Shown piece by piece: positions 55,076 through 64,000 of a DNA stretch of 64,000 nucleotides. This DNA is from Cordilura impudica. Lineage: Eukaryota > Arthropoda > Insecta > Diptera > Scathophagidae. The notes beneath the pieces are model-generated. The model had not been told where the DNA came from, ran no database searches, and saw only the letters and a list, made by a program, of their open reading frames with translations. The first letter of the stretch is position 1, and each line of letters starts with the position of its first letter. Position numbers and translations under genes: made by a program. The DNA lies in the NCBI GenBank assembly GCA_963682025.1, contig OY821517.1, forward strand, positions 97,959,946-98,023,945, given 5' to 3'.

Positions 55076-55165
55076 GAAAAATGTATAAAAATTTCATGAC
55101 ATTTCATTAATTAAAAACAATTAAGAAAATTTTACCCTGACCACATAGTAGAATAACGTATAAAT

Positions 55166-55837
55166 ATATACGTCCTAATCTATATGTGGAAAGGGGGCTT
55201 GCGTACGAAAACAACTTATCGAGAAAACAGTTGTTAAAGGTAAAAAAGTCGTTCCATCAGTTTCGCGTTATTTGCCTTTTATCTGCGTTGTCTGGTGTTA
55301 CTAACTATATTCAAGGACGTCAAATATTGTTTCTGCTCGGAATATTATCGTAGGGAATCGCGTCAACCTGAGTTTACATATGTTATCATTGATATCGTAA
55401 GTGACGATGATAAGCTTAATGCCATCCACAGCCAATATTTCCCTGAAAACGATAAAGACAATGACGATGATGTCTGATGACGTCGTTAGTTCGAATAGTG
55501 AAAATGATGAGCTAAATTTATCTAAGGCAGAAGGTAAGAGGGAACAGAATTATGTAACGATGAAGTTATCTGCTTTGGATAAAGAGTAAGAGGAACTTGT
55601 AACCTAATTCTGTGGTTTTCTAGAATAACCGCGTATGTCATAAAATCAAAATGTTCAGGGGAGACAAAAAACGTTATATTTGAAATTATGGGCTCTATAT
55701 AAAGATTTGAGAGCTTTTTATTTAACAGTCCTGTAGATATGGGCAATAAATACTTTATATAAAATTTTGAGTCAAAAATCTTCAGAGGAATAGATCGTGG
55801 AGAAGGACGAAAAAAACAATATGTAAATTACACTTCA
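55166..55837. other. Unassigned sequence with small acidic open frames
   Basis: Two overlapping frames at 55295-55589 are rich in Asp and Ser (for example ENDKDNDDD). The composition may reflect a decayed transposase N-terminus, but no domain was recognised. Otherwise nothing is seen. Confidence 0.3.
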
Positions 55838-56130
55838 AGTGTGTGCAGATAAAACAACTTATGTCGACAAATGTCGTTTTCTTTGAAAAAGAAAACAACC
55901 AATGCAACCACCCATGTAGACATCAGTTGTTGTTGCTTGAAAAATGGATTTTTTTTGTTTGTCGCCAAAAAGTAAACGGGACTTAGGATGAGAATATAAC
56001 AACATATCAAGAATAATAGCAACAAAAAATAACAGAAATAAACACACAAGTTTTTACAAGTGGTTATAAACTGAAAAATAATCCAAAATTATTATGAATT
56101 TTTTTTCATTAATAACAACGTATGTGTTGT
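55838..56130. mobile_element. Fragment related to the Transib-1 interior
   Basis: It shares 'gtgtgcagataaaacaactt', ATGTCGA, 'gtggttataaactgaaaaat' and 'tcattaataac' in the same order as 14590-14755 of Transib-1. There are no CACAGTG ends next to it. Confidence 0.55.
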
Positions 56131-56901
56131 TTTCTGAGAAAATAATTTATCAGCGATCAAACGTAAGTTGACATACGTCGTTAGTGCTGCAAATTAATTT
56201 AATAAACATTTAAGTTACGTCGTTATTTAAAGAAAAAACTCAGAAATGGTCAATATTTAAAAAAAAAATAATTGAACACATGTAAAGAGCATTAAAAATT
56301 AATATATTTGGCATCGTAAACTCAAAACTGACAAAAATTGACATACGCGGTTATTCCAGAAAACCACAGAATTTTGCTCAAAAGGTTGTTGAAATAACAA
56401 ATGCCAAACAACTATACCACAAAAAAGGATCGATTGTTTAGAGTTTACAAAGAATGTACGTCCCGGTTAACATGATGAAATTTATCTTTCTGAAACTGTT
56501 TTCAATTCTATATTAAACTTTCATCCGTGTCTATATACTGAAATTTTTGTAATGAAATTCAATTTTTTTCATGTTTACTTTAACTTTATTTTTCTTGTTT
56601 TTTCAATTTCAATTAAATATTCTTCCTTTATTTACATATTTTAACAAATTTTGATATTTACATATGAGATCTTATCTTTACATATAGATATTGCAACAAA
56701 TAATACATAGGATCTAGTGATATTAAATAGTTTTTATATTATTTTTAATGATTTTTAAAGGAAAATGGGAGGAAAAAACCTTTATATGATTTAATAAATT
56801 CAAATACTATCTGAAAATATTTATATGCTTATAGAAGGTTTATTAGAAACAATAGACCTGTATAAGCATATAATTTTCAATTTGGTGATTTCTTTTTAAT
56901 T

Positions 56902-57335
56902 TTACGTTATTTCTCTACATTCTCTTATCAGTGGGTAAGAGGAATTTTCAATTTTGGCAAAGTAATTATTGTTAATCCTTGTTATGAAATCGATAATTTT
57001 TTCATAACCTGTTTCTTCATGAAGAAGATTTGTAGGATACCTCCAGGGCTTTTTATTAATCATTTTAAGATATTTGTTTTGTATAATTTGTAAGCGTTTT
57101 AGGTGGCAGTTGGCAGCGTCACTCCAAATAGGACACGCGTATGTTAATATTGGCCTTATAACACTTTTGAAGAGTAGATTTTTGTTTTGGTGGTTTTGAA
57201 ATGACCTTCTATTTAGTAGTGGCCATAATGCTTTAAATGATTTTATAGCTTTTTGGCACGTAGCCATAATATGATGTTTAAATGTAAGCTTCTTGTCCAA
57301 GACAACTCCGAGATATTTGACATCGTTAAGTACAT
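56902..57335 (-). pseudogene. Jockey ORF2, C-terminal part after a frameshift
   Basis: After the ORF2 stop the +1 frame gives NVLNDVKYLGVVLDKKLTFK, KSFKALWPLLNRRSF, LFKSVIRPILTYACPIWSDA, LKRLQIIQNKYLKMINKKPW and HEETGYEKIIDFITRINNNY. This is the thumb and C-terminal region that normally follows the RT palm. The shift lies in or next to the A-run at about 57365-57380. Confidence 0.9.
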
Positions 57336-59570
57336 TTATGGTATTATTTCCAATAAGAAGATGACGTCTTGGCAGTCTTTTGGAGATTTGTTGAATGGAA
57401 AAATTATTGCTTGGGTCTTATTTGGATTAATTTTGATTTTCCATTTGTGGAAATATTTACAGCAATTTACAAGTCCTTTTTCCATTTTCTTCAGGAGTGC
57501 ACTTGTAAGTTTGTTTGAAGAAATTAACGCAGTATCATCTGCGTAATAAGCAATTTTCATATATTTTGGGACTTTAAAATCGGATGTATATAACGAGTAA
57601 AGCAATGGCGACAAGACTGATCCTTGAGGTAACCCTGAGGTAATAGTTTTTGGAGTTGATGTTTCATTATTAATCGCAACTTTAAAGCTTCTGTCGTGAA
57701 TGAAATCTGAAATAAGTTTACATAGATATTTTGGTATATTTGCATCAATAAGTTTAAATAAGAGGCCGTTATGCCAAACGGTGTCAAACGCTTTTTCAAT
57801 ATCTAACAATATTACACCCGTTGAACGTTTATTGTTTTTATTGGTGATTATTTGATTTTTAATTCTGTTTATTTGGTGAGTAGTGCTATGTCCTTTTTTA
57901 AATCCAAATTGTTCTTTAGCAACAATAGAATTGGTCGTTACAAATTCACTAAGACGAGAATGTAGAATTTTTTCAAATATTTTACCAAAGTTACTTAATA
58001 GACTGATAGGTCTGTAGCTGTTTGGGTTATTTTTTGGCTTGCTAGGTTTGTTGATAGCTATAACCTTAGCATTTTTGAAATGGTTTGGGAAATAGTTGAG
58101 TTTGATGCAGCTGTTAAATATTATAACCAGTAATTTTAGAGCTTTGAAGGGTAGTTTCTTTAAGTGCAGGTTGGGAACATTGTCAAAACCAGGGGATTTT
58201 GAGGGTTTTATTGATGAGACAATATTCATTACTTCTTCAAGAGATGTATAAATTGCAGATTCAGAACTGGGGTTTTCCTTCTTAAAATTATTTACTGTTG
58301 TATTTATTAGTGTATCTGCCGAGTGGTTATAGTTCGAAGTGAGGTTATTTGCTTGGACAAATATATTTGCCAGGACTTCAGCCTTGTCCTTATCAGATGT
58401 TATTTTTGTATTTCCAACTTTAAAGTGAGCGATTTGATTTTTTCCTTTTCCTCGCAAGTTCCTGCTTATTTTCCAAAATGATTTATCACCTGGTTTTAAA
58501 TTGGATAATAATTGAGACCATTTCTTATTGCGCTCCGAATTAATACTTTTATCAATCATGTTACTTAGAAACTTAGTACATTGATTATAAAAAGTTTGCT
58601 CGGCTATATTTGAAGATCGTTGGCTTTTTCTTTTAAAGTTTCTTCTTAGTTTAATATATTTCACAGTACTTTCTGGTAATGTGTAATTATTTTGTTGGGT
58701 TATTTTAGGTGTAGACGCATCCCTTGCTTCGAAAACTACATTTATAAATTTTTGTATTTCCTGATCAATTATTACCTTGGTATTGTATATATCCGAATTT
58801 AACGTGATTTTATTGTCTAAAAAATTCATATAAATGTTCCAGTTGGTTGAACTATAATCGTAATAATTGAGGTCAACCTGCGAGACCGTTGATCTTTTAA
58901 TTGTACATATAATGGGGCGATGGTCTGATGGTATTTCGTAATCCATTGTTTTTACGTCTATATCTAAAGCGGAATTGCTTAAAATAATATCGACTGTGGA
59001 TGCTTCGCGATTGTGTTGATGGGGGAATAGGGTTGGACTATTAGGGTAGTGAATGAAAAAATTGCTTGATTGCTGTAGGTTGTTGAGTGCAATTCCTGCA
59101 GTATTATTTGAACGGCAATTCCAAGAACAATGTTTGGCATTTAGGTCACCAAAAACTATATATTCTTTGGTGGAAGGTGTTAGGTTCAAGATATCAGCAT
59201 AGAAGTTATGAGTATATCTTGGTGAATATAACGAAGATACAACAATAGGTCCATTATTTATAATAACTTCAATTGAGATGTTTTCGATTGATGATGTGTT
59301 TGATATAAAGAGGTTTTTATGAGCGACAGATTTATGAATTAACAGAGCTACTCCTCCTCCTCTTGCATCTGTTCTGTCACTTCTATATAAATAATAATTT
59401 TTGAAATAGGGTGTATGATTTTCTGAAAAAAATGTTTCATTCAAAGACGCTATTTTAATATTTTCTCGTTCAATTAGTATCTCAAATTGTTTTAATTTAG
59501 AAAAGTTTGAAATGCCATTAGCATTCAAGTGAAGCATTTTGAATTCGTTTAAATTATTAGTATAATCCAT
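57336..59570 (-). CDS. Jockey ORF2: APE endonuclease and reverse transcriptase
   Basis: 744 open codons. Endonuclease motifs: MLHLNANGISN (Asn), ASLNETFF (Glu), VFGDLNAKHCSW (Asp-Asn), STVDIILSN and SDHRPI (Asp-His). RT: SYRPISLLSNFGKIFEKILH, EQFGFKKGHSTTHQ, GVILLDIEKAFDTVWHNGLL (A), SGLPQGSVLSPLLYSLYTSD (B) and KIAYYADDTALIS (C, about residue 676). All catalytic residues seen are intact. The protein would nick target DNA and prime cDNA synthesis. It ends early by frameshift. Confidence 0.95.
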   Translation of the reverse strand: MDYTNNLNEFKMLHLNANGISNFSKLKQFEILIERENIKIASLNETFFSENHTPYFKNYYLYRSDRTDARGGGVALLIHKSVAHKNLFISNTSSIENISIEVIINNGPIVVSSLYSPRYTHNFYADILNLTPSTKEYIVFGDLNAKHCSWNCRSNNTAGIALNNLQQSSNFFIHYPNSPTLFPHQHNREASTVDIILSNSALDIDVKTMDYEIPSDHRPIICTIKRSTVSQVDLNYYDYSSTNWNIYMNFLDNKITLNSDIYNTKVIIDQEIQKFINVVFEARDASTPKITQQNNYTLPESTVKYIKLRRNFKRKSQRSSNIAEQTFYNQCTKFLSNMIDKSINSERNKKWSQLLSNLKPGDKSFWKISRNLRGKGKNQIAHFKVGNTKITSDKDKAEVLANIFVQANNLTSNYNHSADTLINTTVNNFKKENPSSESAIYTSLEEVMNIVSSIKPSKSPGFDNVPNLHLKKLPFKALKLLVIIFNSCIKLNYFPNHFKNAKVIAINKPSKPKNNPNSYRPISLLSNFGKIFEKILHSRLSEFVTTNSIVAKEQFGFKKGHSTTHQINRIKNQIITNKNNKRSTGVILLDIEKAFDTVWHNGLLFKLIDANIPKYLCKLISDFIHDRSFKVAINNETSTPKTITSGLPQGSVLSPLLYSLYTSDFKVPKYMKIAYYADDTALISSNKLTSALLKKMEKGLVNCCKYFHKWKIKINPNKTQAIIFPFNKSPKDCQDVIFLLEIIP

Positions 59571-60720
59571 GGGCGTATTTTACCATTGACATTACAACTT
59601 TGATTTGTTGTACTTTTGAAGTGCACCTATGCAAATCATCCATAGCTGTAGTGAAAATATCAAAAGGCTCATCAATGCTAAATAAATCGTTGTTTGTTTT
59701 CAGCTGGTTAGCATATGTAGCTTTGCTGTTATTATTGATGTTATTGTTACAATTTGTGTTGTTGTTTCTTAAATTAGGGAAATCTCCCACATTAAATTGA
59801 AATGAGTTATTTTGTTGTCTGCTTTTATTCGGACTTTTAGAAGTAACTCTTGTTCTAGTTTCCAAATAGAGAGAACGTAACGGACAGTTGATATCGTTTG
59901 CAGAGTGATCAGTTCTCTCTTTTCCTTGTTTTTTGCAATTAAAGCATGTAAAAACAGCTGGTCTTTTTTCATTTGTGTTAAACGGACACACACTTGTATG
60001 ATGTTGTTCTGCACATATCATACAAGCAGCACTACGATGACAATGTTCACCGCCATGGCCATACATTAAGCAGTTCCAGCATTGAGTTGGTTTATTTCTG
60101 GATCTAGATTTGTATTTTTTCCAGGAAATTATTATGTTTGAAATAGTTCTTACGTTTCTTAAGGCAGTTGGGTTAAAATTTTTTCGTACAAATTGAACTT
60201 TGTAAACTGCATTGTTGTTCGAACTGAATTTGGTGACTATTTCAGCTACAGAAGAAGGGGACAGGTTGTAGTTTTTTAGCTCTGCGGTGATGTCCTCAGT
60301 TTTTATGCGGGGTAAACCGTGTAAAAAAGTGGTGTATAACCTATTATCTTTGGAGCCATAAGAGTGAAACTCCAACTTACTCTCTTTAAGAATTTGTTTG
60401 TAGCATTCGAACATTTCTTTACTTGGAGCAAAAATTTTTGTACCAATTGAAGTACGTTTGAAAATACAATCTTTACCAAGTAGTTTTTGTATTTCAGTAA
60501 ATGAGGCGTTAGCTTCAACGACAATAGGTGGAGGTTTGTGTTGTTTAACCTCGTTAATATTTGATACAGGAGTTACGTCCATATCATTAAGGCCAGCAAG
60601 CAGGCTAAATCTGTTGCTTGAAGTTGACGGGATATTTGGGTTAAAACCCGGAGGAAGTTTTGTCATCTTCTTGTTGGCAAGGAGCTTTCTTTTCGATGAA
60701 GATTTGGCCCCTCGGGCCAT
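59557..60720 (-). CDS. Jockey ORF1 (Gag-like RNA-binding protein)
   Basis: 387 codons from MARGAKSSSKRK. A basic N-terminus is followed by an RRM-like central part (FLHGLPRIKTEDITAELKNY, VAEIVTKFSSNNNAVYKVQF) and Cys-His knuckles: QCWNCLMYGHGGEHCHRSAA, CMICAEQHHTSVCP and CFNCKKQGKERTDHSAND. The Asn-rich tail ends before ORF2. The protein would package element RNA. The frame is intact. Confidence 0.92.
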   Translation of the reverse strand: MARGAKSSSKRKLLANKKMTKLPPGFNPNIPSTSSNRFSLLAGLNDMDVTPVSNINEVKQHKPPPIVVEANASFTEIQKLLGKDCIFKRTSIGTKIFAPSKEMFECYKQILKESKLEFHSYGSKDNRLYTTFLHGLPRIKTEDITAELKNYNLSPSSVAEIVTKFSSNNNAVYKVQFVRKNFNPTALRNVRTISNIIISWKKYKSRSRNKPTQCWNCLMYGHGGEHCHRSAACMICAEQHHTSVCPFNTNEKRPAVFTCFNCKKQGKERTDHSANDINCPLRSLYLETRTRVTSKSPNKSRQQNNSFQFNVGDFPNLRNNNTNCNNNINNNSKATYANQLKTNNDLFSIDEPFDIFTTAMDDLHRCTSKVQQIKVVMSMVKYAHGLY

Positions 60721-61226
60721 CGCTAGATTTTTTATTCCTGTTTTAGGCTGAATTGACTATCACGTGAGTTCAAATGAGATCAAGAATAGGCAATTGCAAA
60801 AACAAAAATATACACTTGTTATTAATTTTAAATAGTTGTACTCTAACCGCTTTAATTATTTACACGACCGTTCGTAAAGAGAATTAGATTCGAACTCTAT
60901 TTTTCTTGTTTAAGATTTCCAGAAAAAAAGAAATTTTATTTATTTGTTTTAATTCAAATTGCTTCCGATTTTGTTTTTTCTTTTGAATGATTTATTTTTC
61001 AGTTTTATTTAATTTAAATTAACTTGAGTTTATTTCAATTTATTATCTTTTTTAACACACATATATGCTGTCACAATCAGGATCGAAAACAAAAAGAAAT
61101 TGTTTCACTTTGACAATTATGAAGTAAGAAACACAACAGAATTTCCTAGTACATGAAAGCATGTACCCCATTCTCTGTAAACTCATACTTTCGGAAAAAA
61201 TATTTCATAGTGTGAACCGGGACTAC

Positions 61227-61587
61227 TCTGCTTTCTCTTAATTTTTAGTAAACTTTTCCACAAATTATGTCTTTCTATTTTTCATCATATCTCATCTTTC
61301 ATAGATCAGGTCACATATGTATTGTTTTACGAATATAATTGCTTAAAATTCAGTTTTTTCTCAACTACATATGAACTTGTTTTGTTTTTTTTTTTTTTTT
61401 TTTTCAAAAAAGGAAGTGTTAACTAATTTTCTTCTTCATTAAGTTTTAGTAGCCCACAATGTTATCAATGGGGCTTAAGAGAGAAACGCACCACATTTTA
61501 AAAATAATATATTTATAAATCACAGTTTATGAATTTTATAGATGTACGCGTCACGGAAATCCCTATACAATTTTTGTTTTTCAACTT
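61227..61587. other. AT-rich spacer
   Basis: Contains a T-run at about 61385-61402. No gene or repeat recognised. Confidence 0.35.
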
Positions 61588-61785
61588 TGAATACCCTATG
61601 CTACTTTGTGGTGAGGGTATAATGAGTTTGCGCAGGAGTTTGTAACTATCAATAAAATTTTCGAATCAGAATCACTTTCTGTGTGTAAATCTCGTAATTA
61701 AACTACAGTCGCAAATGTGAATATATTTAGATGAATTTTAGTATATAAGCTATTTTCGATTACAGGACGAACGATATTGCTAACA
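61588..61785 (+). mobile_element. INE-1/mini-me-like fragment, old
   Basis: ATACCCTATGCTACTTTGTG and 'tcagaatcactttctgtgtg' then 'gcaaatgtgaatatatttag'. The (GTCC) tract has been deleted and base changes are many, so this is the most diverged copy in the window. Confidence 0.65.
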
Positions 61786-62559
61786 GCATCAAAATTACAA
61801 AAGTTTAATTAAATATAAAAAAAATATATATAGAATCAAAAAAAAAAAAAAAAAAAACTCACATTTTGACTAGAAGTATTTTTTTTAATTTCTTTTTAAA
61901 ACTAAAAAAAAAAAAACTCTTCTTAGAGCCTCGGCACACTTACACCTTGTAAAAATTAAATTTTCTTTACACAATTGAACGAATCTATATGCTCGAAAAA
62001 CTAGAGGCTATTTGTAGTTAAACTGCGTTCTTAGTTTTTCATTTGCTGCTCCTGTTTCCTTTTAAAAATACTATAAATTTTTAAAGGACCTACACACACA
62101 TTTTTTTCTTTTTAAGTTTAACAACTGCATTTCCGATTGTATCAACAGAAAATTAATAGCAGCTAATCGTTTTCTATAGTAATCAAAGATTTGCTGTTAA
62201 ATCGACAGAAAGGTTATTGTAATGAATCTAAAATTCGTTTATTAACTTCATCGGTTCGAAATAAATTCGGTAGCCACAATGAATTTGTTTTCTGTGTGTA
62301 ACTATCTTATTTATTTTTACTTCATAGGATTAAAATATGCATACTAGATGAAAGAGGGGAGCTCCTGCTGATTAAATTTAGTTTTGTGTTTTAATAAGGA
62401 CAAAAAAATGCGCAAAATGTGCTTCCAAAATTCAAGATCTACAATGAAAGCAATTAATATGTGTGGCGAAGGTTGTAACATATAGTTAAACATATTTAAA
62501 TTGCACATATCAAGATTTATTAGTTCAGTGGAAACAATCATTTTAAGTTTAGCCCATAT
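61786..62559. other. AT-rich spacer with A-runs
   Basis: Several A-runs (about 61840-61857 and 61903-61915). No gene or repeat recognised. Confidence 0.35.
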
Positions 62560-62877
62560 TTTATAATTCATACATCACCATATAAACATAAATATTTAGG
62601 GTTTGATACCTGGAATACTTATAACTAAATAAATAAAAAAAAAAAATAAATAAATAAGAATGCAATGTTCGATCCAGTGGTCTAGTTGTCGAAAGCCATC
62701 GAAAAATTCTTATCGGCTTTATAGTGTTTTCATGATAAATAAAAGGATATATGGCAGCTGAACGGGTCTTTGCTGCTATTAAGATGGAAATTTGTACAAA
62801 AATTAAAAGATCTAATTGCTTATCTACGATAACTCCATCTATTTTTGTCAAATTTGATATGGGGACAAAGCACTGTG
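62560..62877 (-). mobile_element. Transib terminal region (fourth copy)
   Basis: The right edge in reverse complement reads CACAGTGCTTTGTCCCCATA followed by ACAAAAATAGATGGAGTTATC, matching the left end of Transib-1 (AAAAATAGAAGGAGTGATC). The opposite end was not found, so the left limit is approximate. A decayed frame across it is not a gene. Confidence 0.75.
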
Positions 62878-63175
62878 TATCATGTGGAACGGAAGGATAT
62901 ATTTAAAAAAATTCAATGAATATTTGACTATTGAACGTAAATGCGGAAGTGGTGTAAGCATGGCCAAGGGATCTTAAAGCAGTTCAAGACGTTTTAAATA
63001 CATTTCCCAAGGATCCATCCACATCAATTTAAAATTTAAATTTAAACATCATCATTATTTTAAATGGCTTAAGTGTGTTCTGAAAACAATGCAAAATTAA
63101 ATTTAGAAGCAAAAACTCGCAGCCGTCATCCACTCATAGGAACAACAACTTTTTTTTCGTCCTTTGTTCATTCCA
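62878..63175. other. Unassigned spacer
   Basis: Nothing recognised between the Transib end and the RTE fragment. Confidence 0.3.
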
Positions 63176-63730
63176 CTTGGGCTTTTACAAGAAAATTATC
63201 CTATCATTACATAAAACTTTTATTTCGTCAAACGATTTGTTTTGGATATTGAGGTCTTGTAGGACTGTTCTACGCCAGGTGTTCTTTGGGCGGCCTGAGC
63301 GTCGGCTACATTGGGGATTCCATTCCAGTGCAGTCCTTGTGATGCTGCCAATTGGTCTTCGTAAAGTGTGGCCTATCCATTTCCACTTTCTTCTTGCCAT
63401 TTGGCGAATTATGGGCTCTTCGCTTGTTAGTCGCCAGAGTTCAATATCGGTGATGACGTTAGGCCAAAAGATGCGGCATATTATGCGCAAACATTTGTTT
63501 ATGAAAACTTGCAATCTTCTCGCTATATTATTCTTCATAAGCCGTGTTTCGCTTCCATACAGCAGTGTGGATTTCACACAGGCATTGAAAATACGGATCT
63601 TCGTATTTTTCGAAGTTTGGGTCGATCTCCACGTTTTATTTAACCGACCAAAAGCGGACCTTGCCTTATTTAACCTGTGTGACACGTCTTCTTCCACTCC
63701 TCCATCTATCGACATCATGCATTCCAAAAA
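63176..63730 (-). pseudogene. RTE-type retrotransposon C-terminal region
   Basis: The open - strand frame reads SIDGGVEEDVSHRLNKARSA, FGRLNKTWRSTQTSKNTKIR, FNACVKSTLLYGSETRLM, LQVFINKCLRIICRIFWPNV, RKWKWIGHTLRRPIGSITRT, NPQCSRRSGRPKNTWRRTVL. This is the conserved tail after the RT of RTE-clade elements. It is 5'-truncated at about 63730, which is usual for target-primed insertion. The frame shows no stop before 63185. Confidence 0.9.
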
Positions 63731-64000
63731 AAACATTTTGCCAATACTTGCCAAAGAATGTAATATTATTAAAAGTCCCCAGTATAAAATTAAAAAAAAA
63801 AATGCTTGAAAACACAACAGAAAAAATCTTTTTTTAGTTTTTGTTTTGTGTTTATTTTCGTAGCTGTGATTGTTATTGTTGCTGTTGTAAATGTGTAACC
63901 TAGTATTACAATAAATAATTTTAATGATCATGCACATTATAGTGGAGCGAAAAATCGAAGCTCTGAAATTACAAAATGTTCTCGGGTAAAAAGTTTTAGA
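63731..64000. other. AT-rich end of window
   Basis: An open - strand frame continues to 63937 but has no RTE similarity beyond 63730. Nothing else recognised. Confidence 0.35.

Larger units (their letters stand above)
56902..60720 (-). mobile_element. Jockey-like non-LTR retrotransposon, nearly intact
   Basis: ORF1 and ORF2 are on the - strand with a 14-bp overlap (ORF2 starts at 59570, ORF1 ends at 59557), a common coupling in Jockey elements. Only one frameshift was found in 3.8 kb, which makes this the youngest large element in the window. No clear poly(A) tail or target duplication was located. Confidence 0.88.
56459..61226. mobile_element. Possible TIR element around the Jockey insertion
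   Basis: GTCCCGGTTAACATGATGAA at the left and, in reverse complement, GTCCCGGTTCACACTATGAA at the right are inverted repeats, extended by CTTTCTGAAA and CCGAAAG-like sequence. The Jockey-like element lies between. Only about 35 bp of inverted homology is seen and the target duplication (TAC?) is doubtful. Confidence 0.4.

Noticed and set aside
55295..55589. Acidic open frames as a possible gene
   Set aside because: Short, overlapping in two frames, no domain, no splice or start evidence.
63177..63809. 210-codon frame on the + strand
   Set aside because: It is the antisense of the RTE C-terminal coding region, whose - strand translation matches known motifs.
1..64000. tRNA, rRNA or other structural RNA genes
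   Set aside because: No cloverleaf, A/B box pair or rRNA core sequence was recognised by eye; a covariance search would be decisive.

Overview
This window looks like nuclear DNA of a cyclorrhaphan (probably calyptrate) fly. It is AT-rich, has a spliced host gene with short GT-AG introns, and contains many copies of an INE-1/mini-me-type element with a (GTCY)n tract. It also carries BEL/Pao, Jockey, RTE, Penelope, mariner, Helitron and Transib elements. The species call is an inference from repeat content, not from a diagnostic marker.

The only host gene I can support is a membrane alkaline phosphatase on the + strand (exons 18877-19118, 19176-19862 and 23924-24565). It keeps the metal ligands, the catalytic Ser motif and a C-terminal GPI-type tail. 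The exon with the signal peptide lies upstream and was not recognised. Its 4.1-kb last intron holds a TTAAAAAAGTAC-type satellite split by an RTE fragment, then one INE-like copy inserted in another.

Everything else is layered mobile DNA. At 4.95-12.2 kb one non-LTR retrotransposon (- strand) was broken by a BEL LTR/gag fragment, by a ~1.3-kb TIR element and by two INE-like copies 46 bp apart. At 13.5-18.5 kb a Helitron-like element was split by a complete Transib transposon (13854-16669; CACAGTG ends, CGTGG duplication) and by an RNase H-bearing non-LTR remnant.

From 28.57 to 48.83 kb lies a ~20-kb inverted repeat (foldback). Its left arm holds a Harbinger-like element (31252-37031, TTA duplication) that contains a Transib (32220-36890) that in turn contains a second Transib (34058-35648, CGTCA duplication). 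Its loop holds a different transposon (37737-40923) with ~560-bp terminal inverted repeats and a broken two-exon transposase-like gene. Its right arm holds a Helitron (42821-46998) with a collapsed Rep/helicase and a nested Penelope-like element with an open RT-GIY-YIG frame and a hammerhead ribozyme motif. Because the arms are copies of each other, each arm gives an empty site for insertions in the other.

The right end carries BEL/Pao gag and integrase relics, a tandem array, two mariner-type relics counting the one at 4.3 kb, a nearly intact Jockey-like element (56902-60720) and an RTE 3' fragment. INE-like copies are reported as '+' when their (GTCC)n tract reads on the top strand. The strongest candidates for something under-described are the long-TIR element at 37737-40923, the nested Transib set and the giant palindrome around them.
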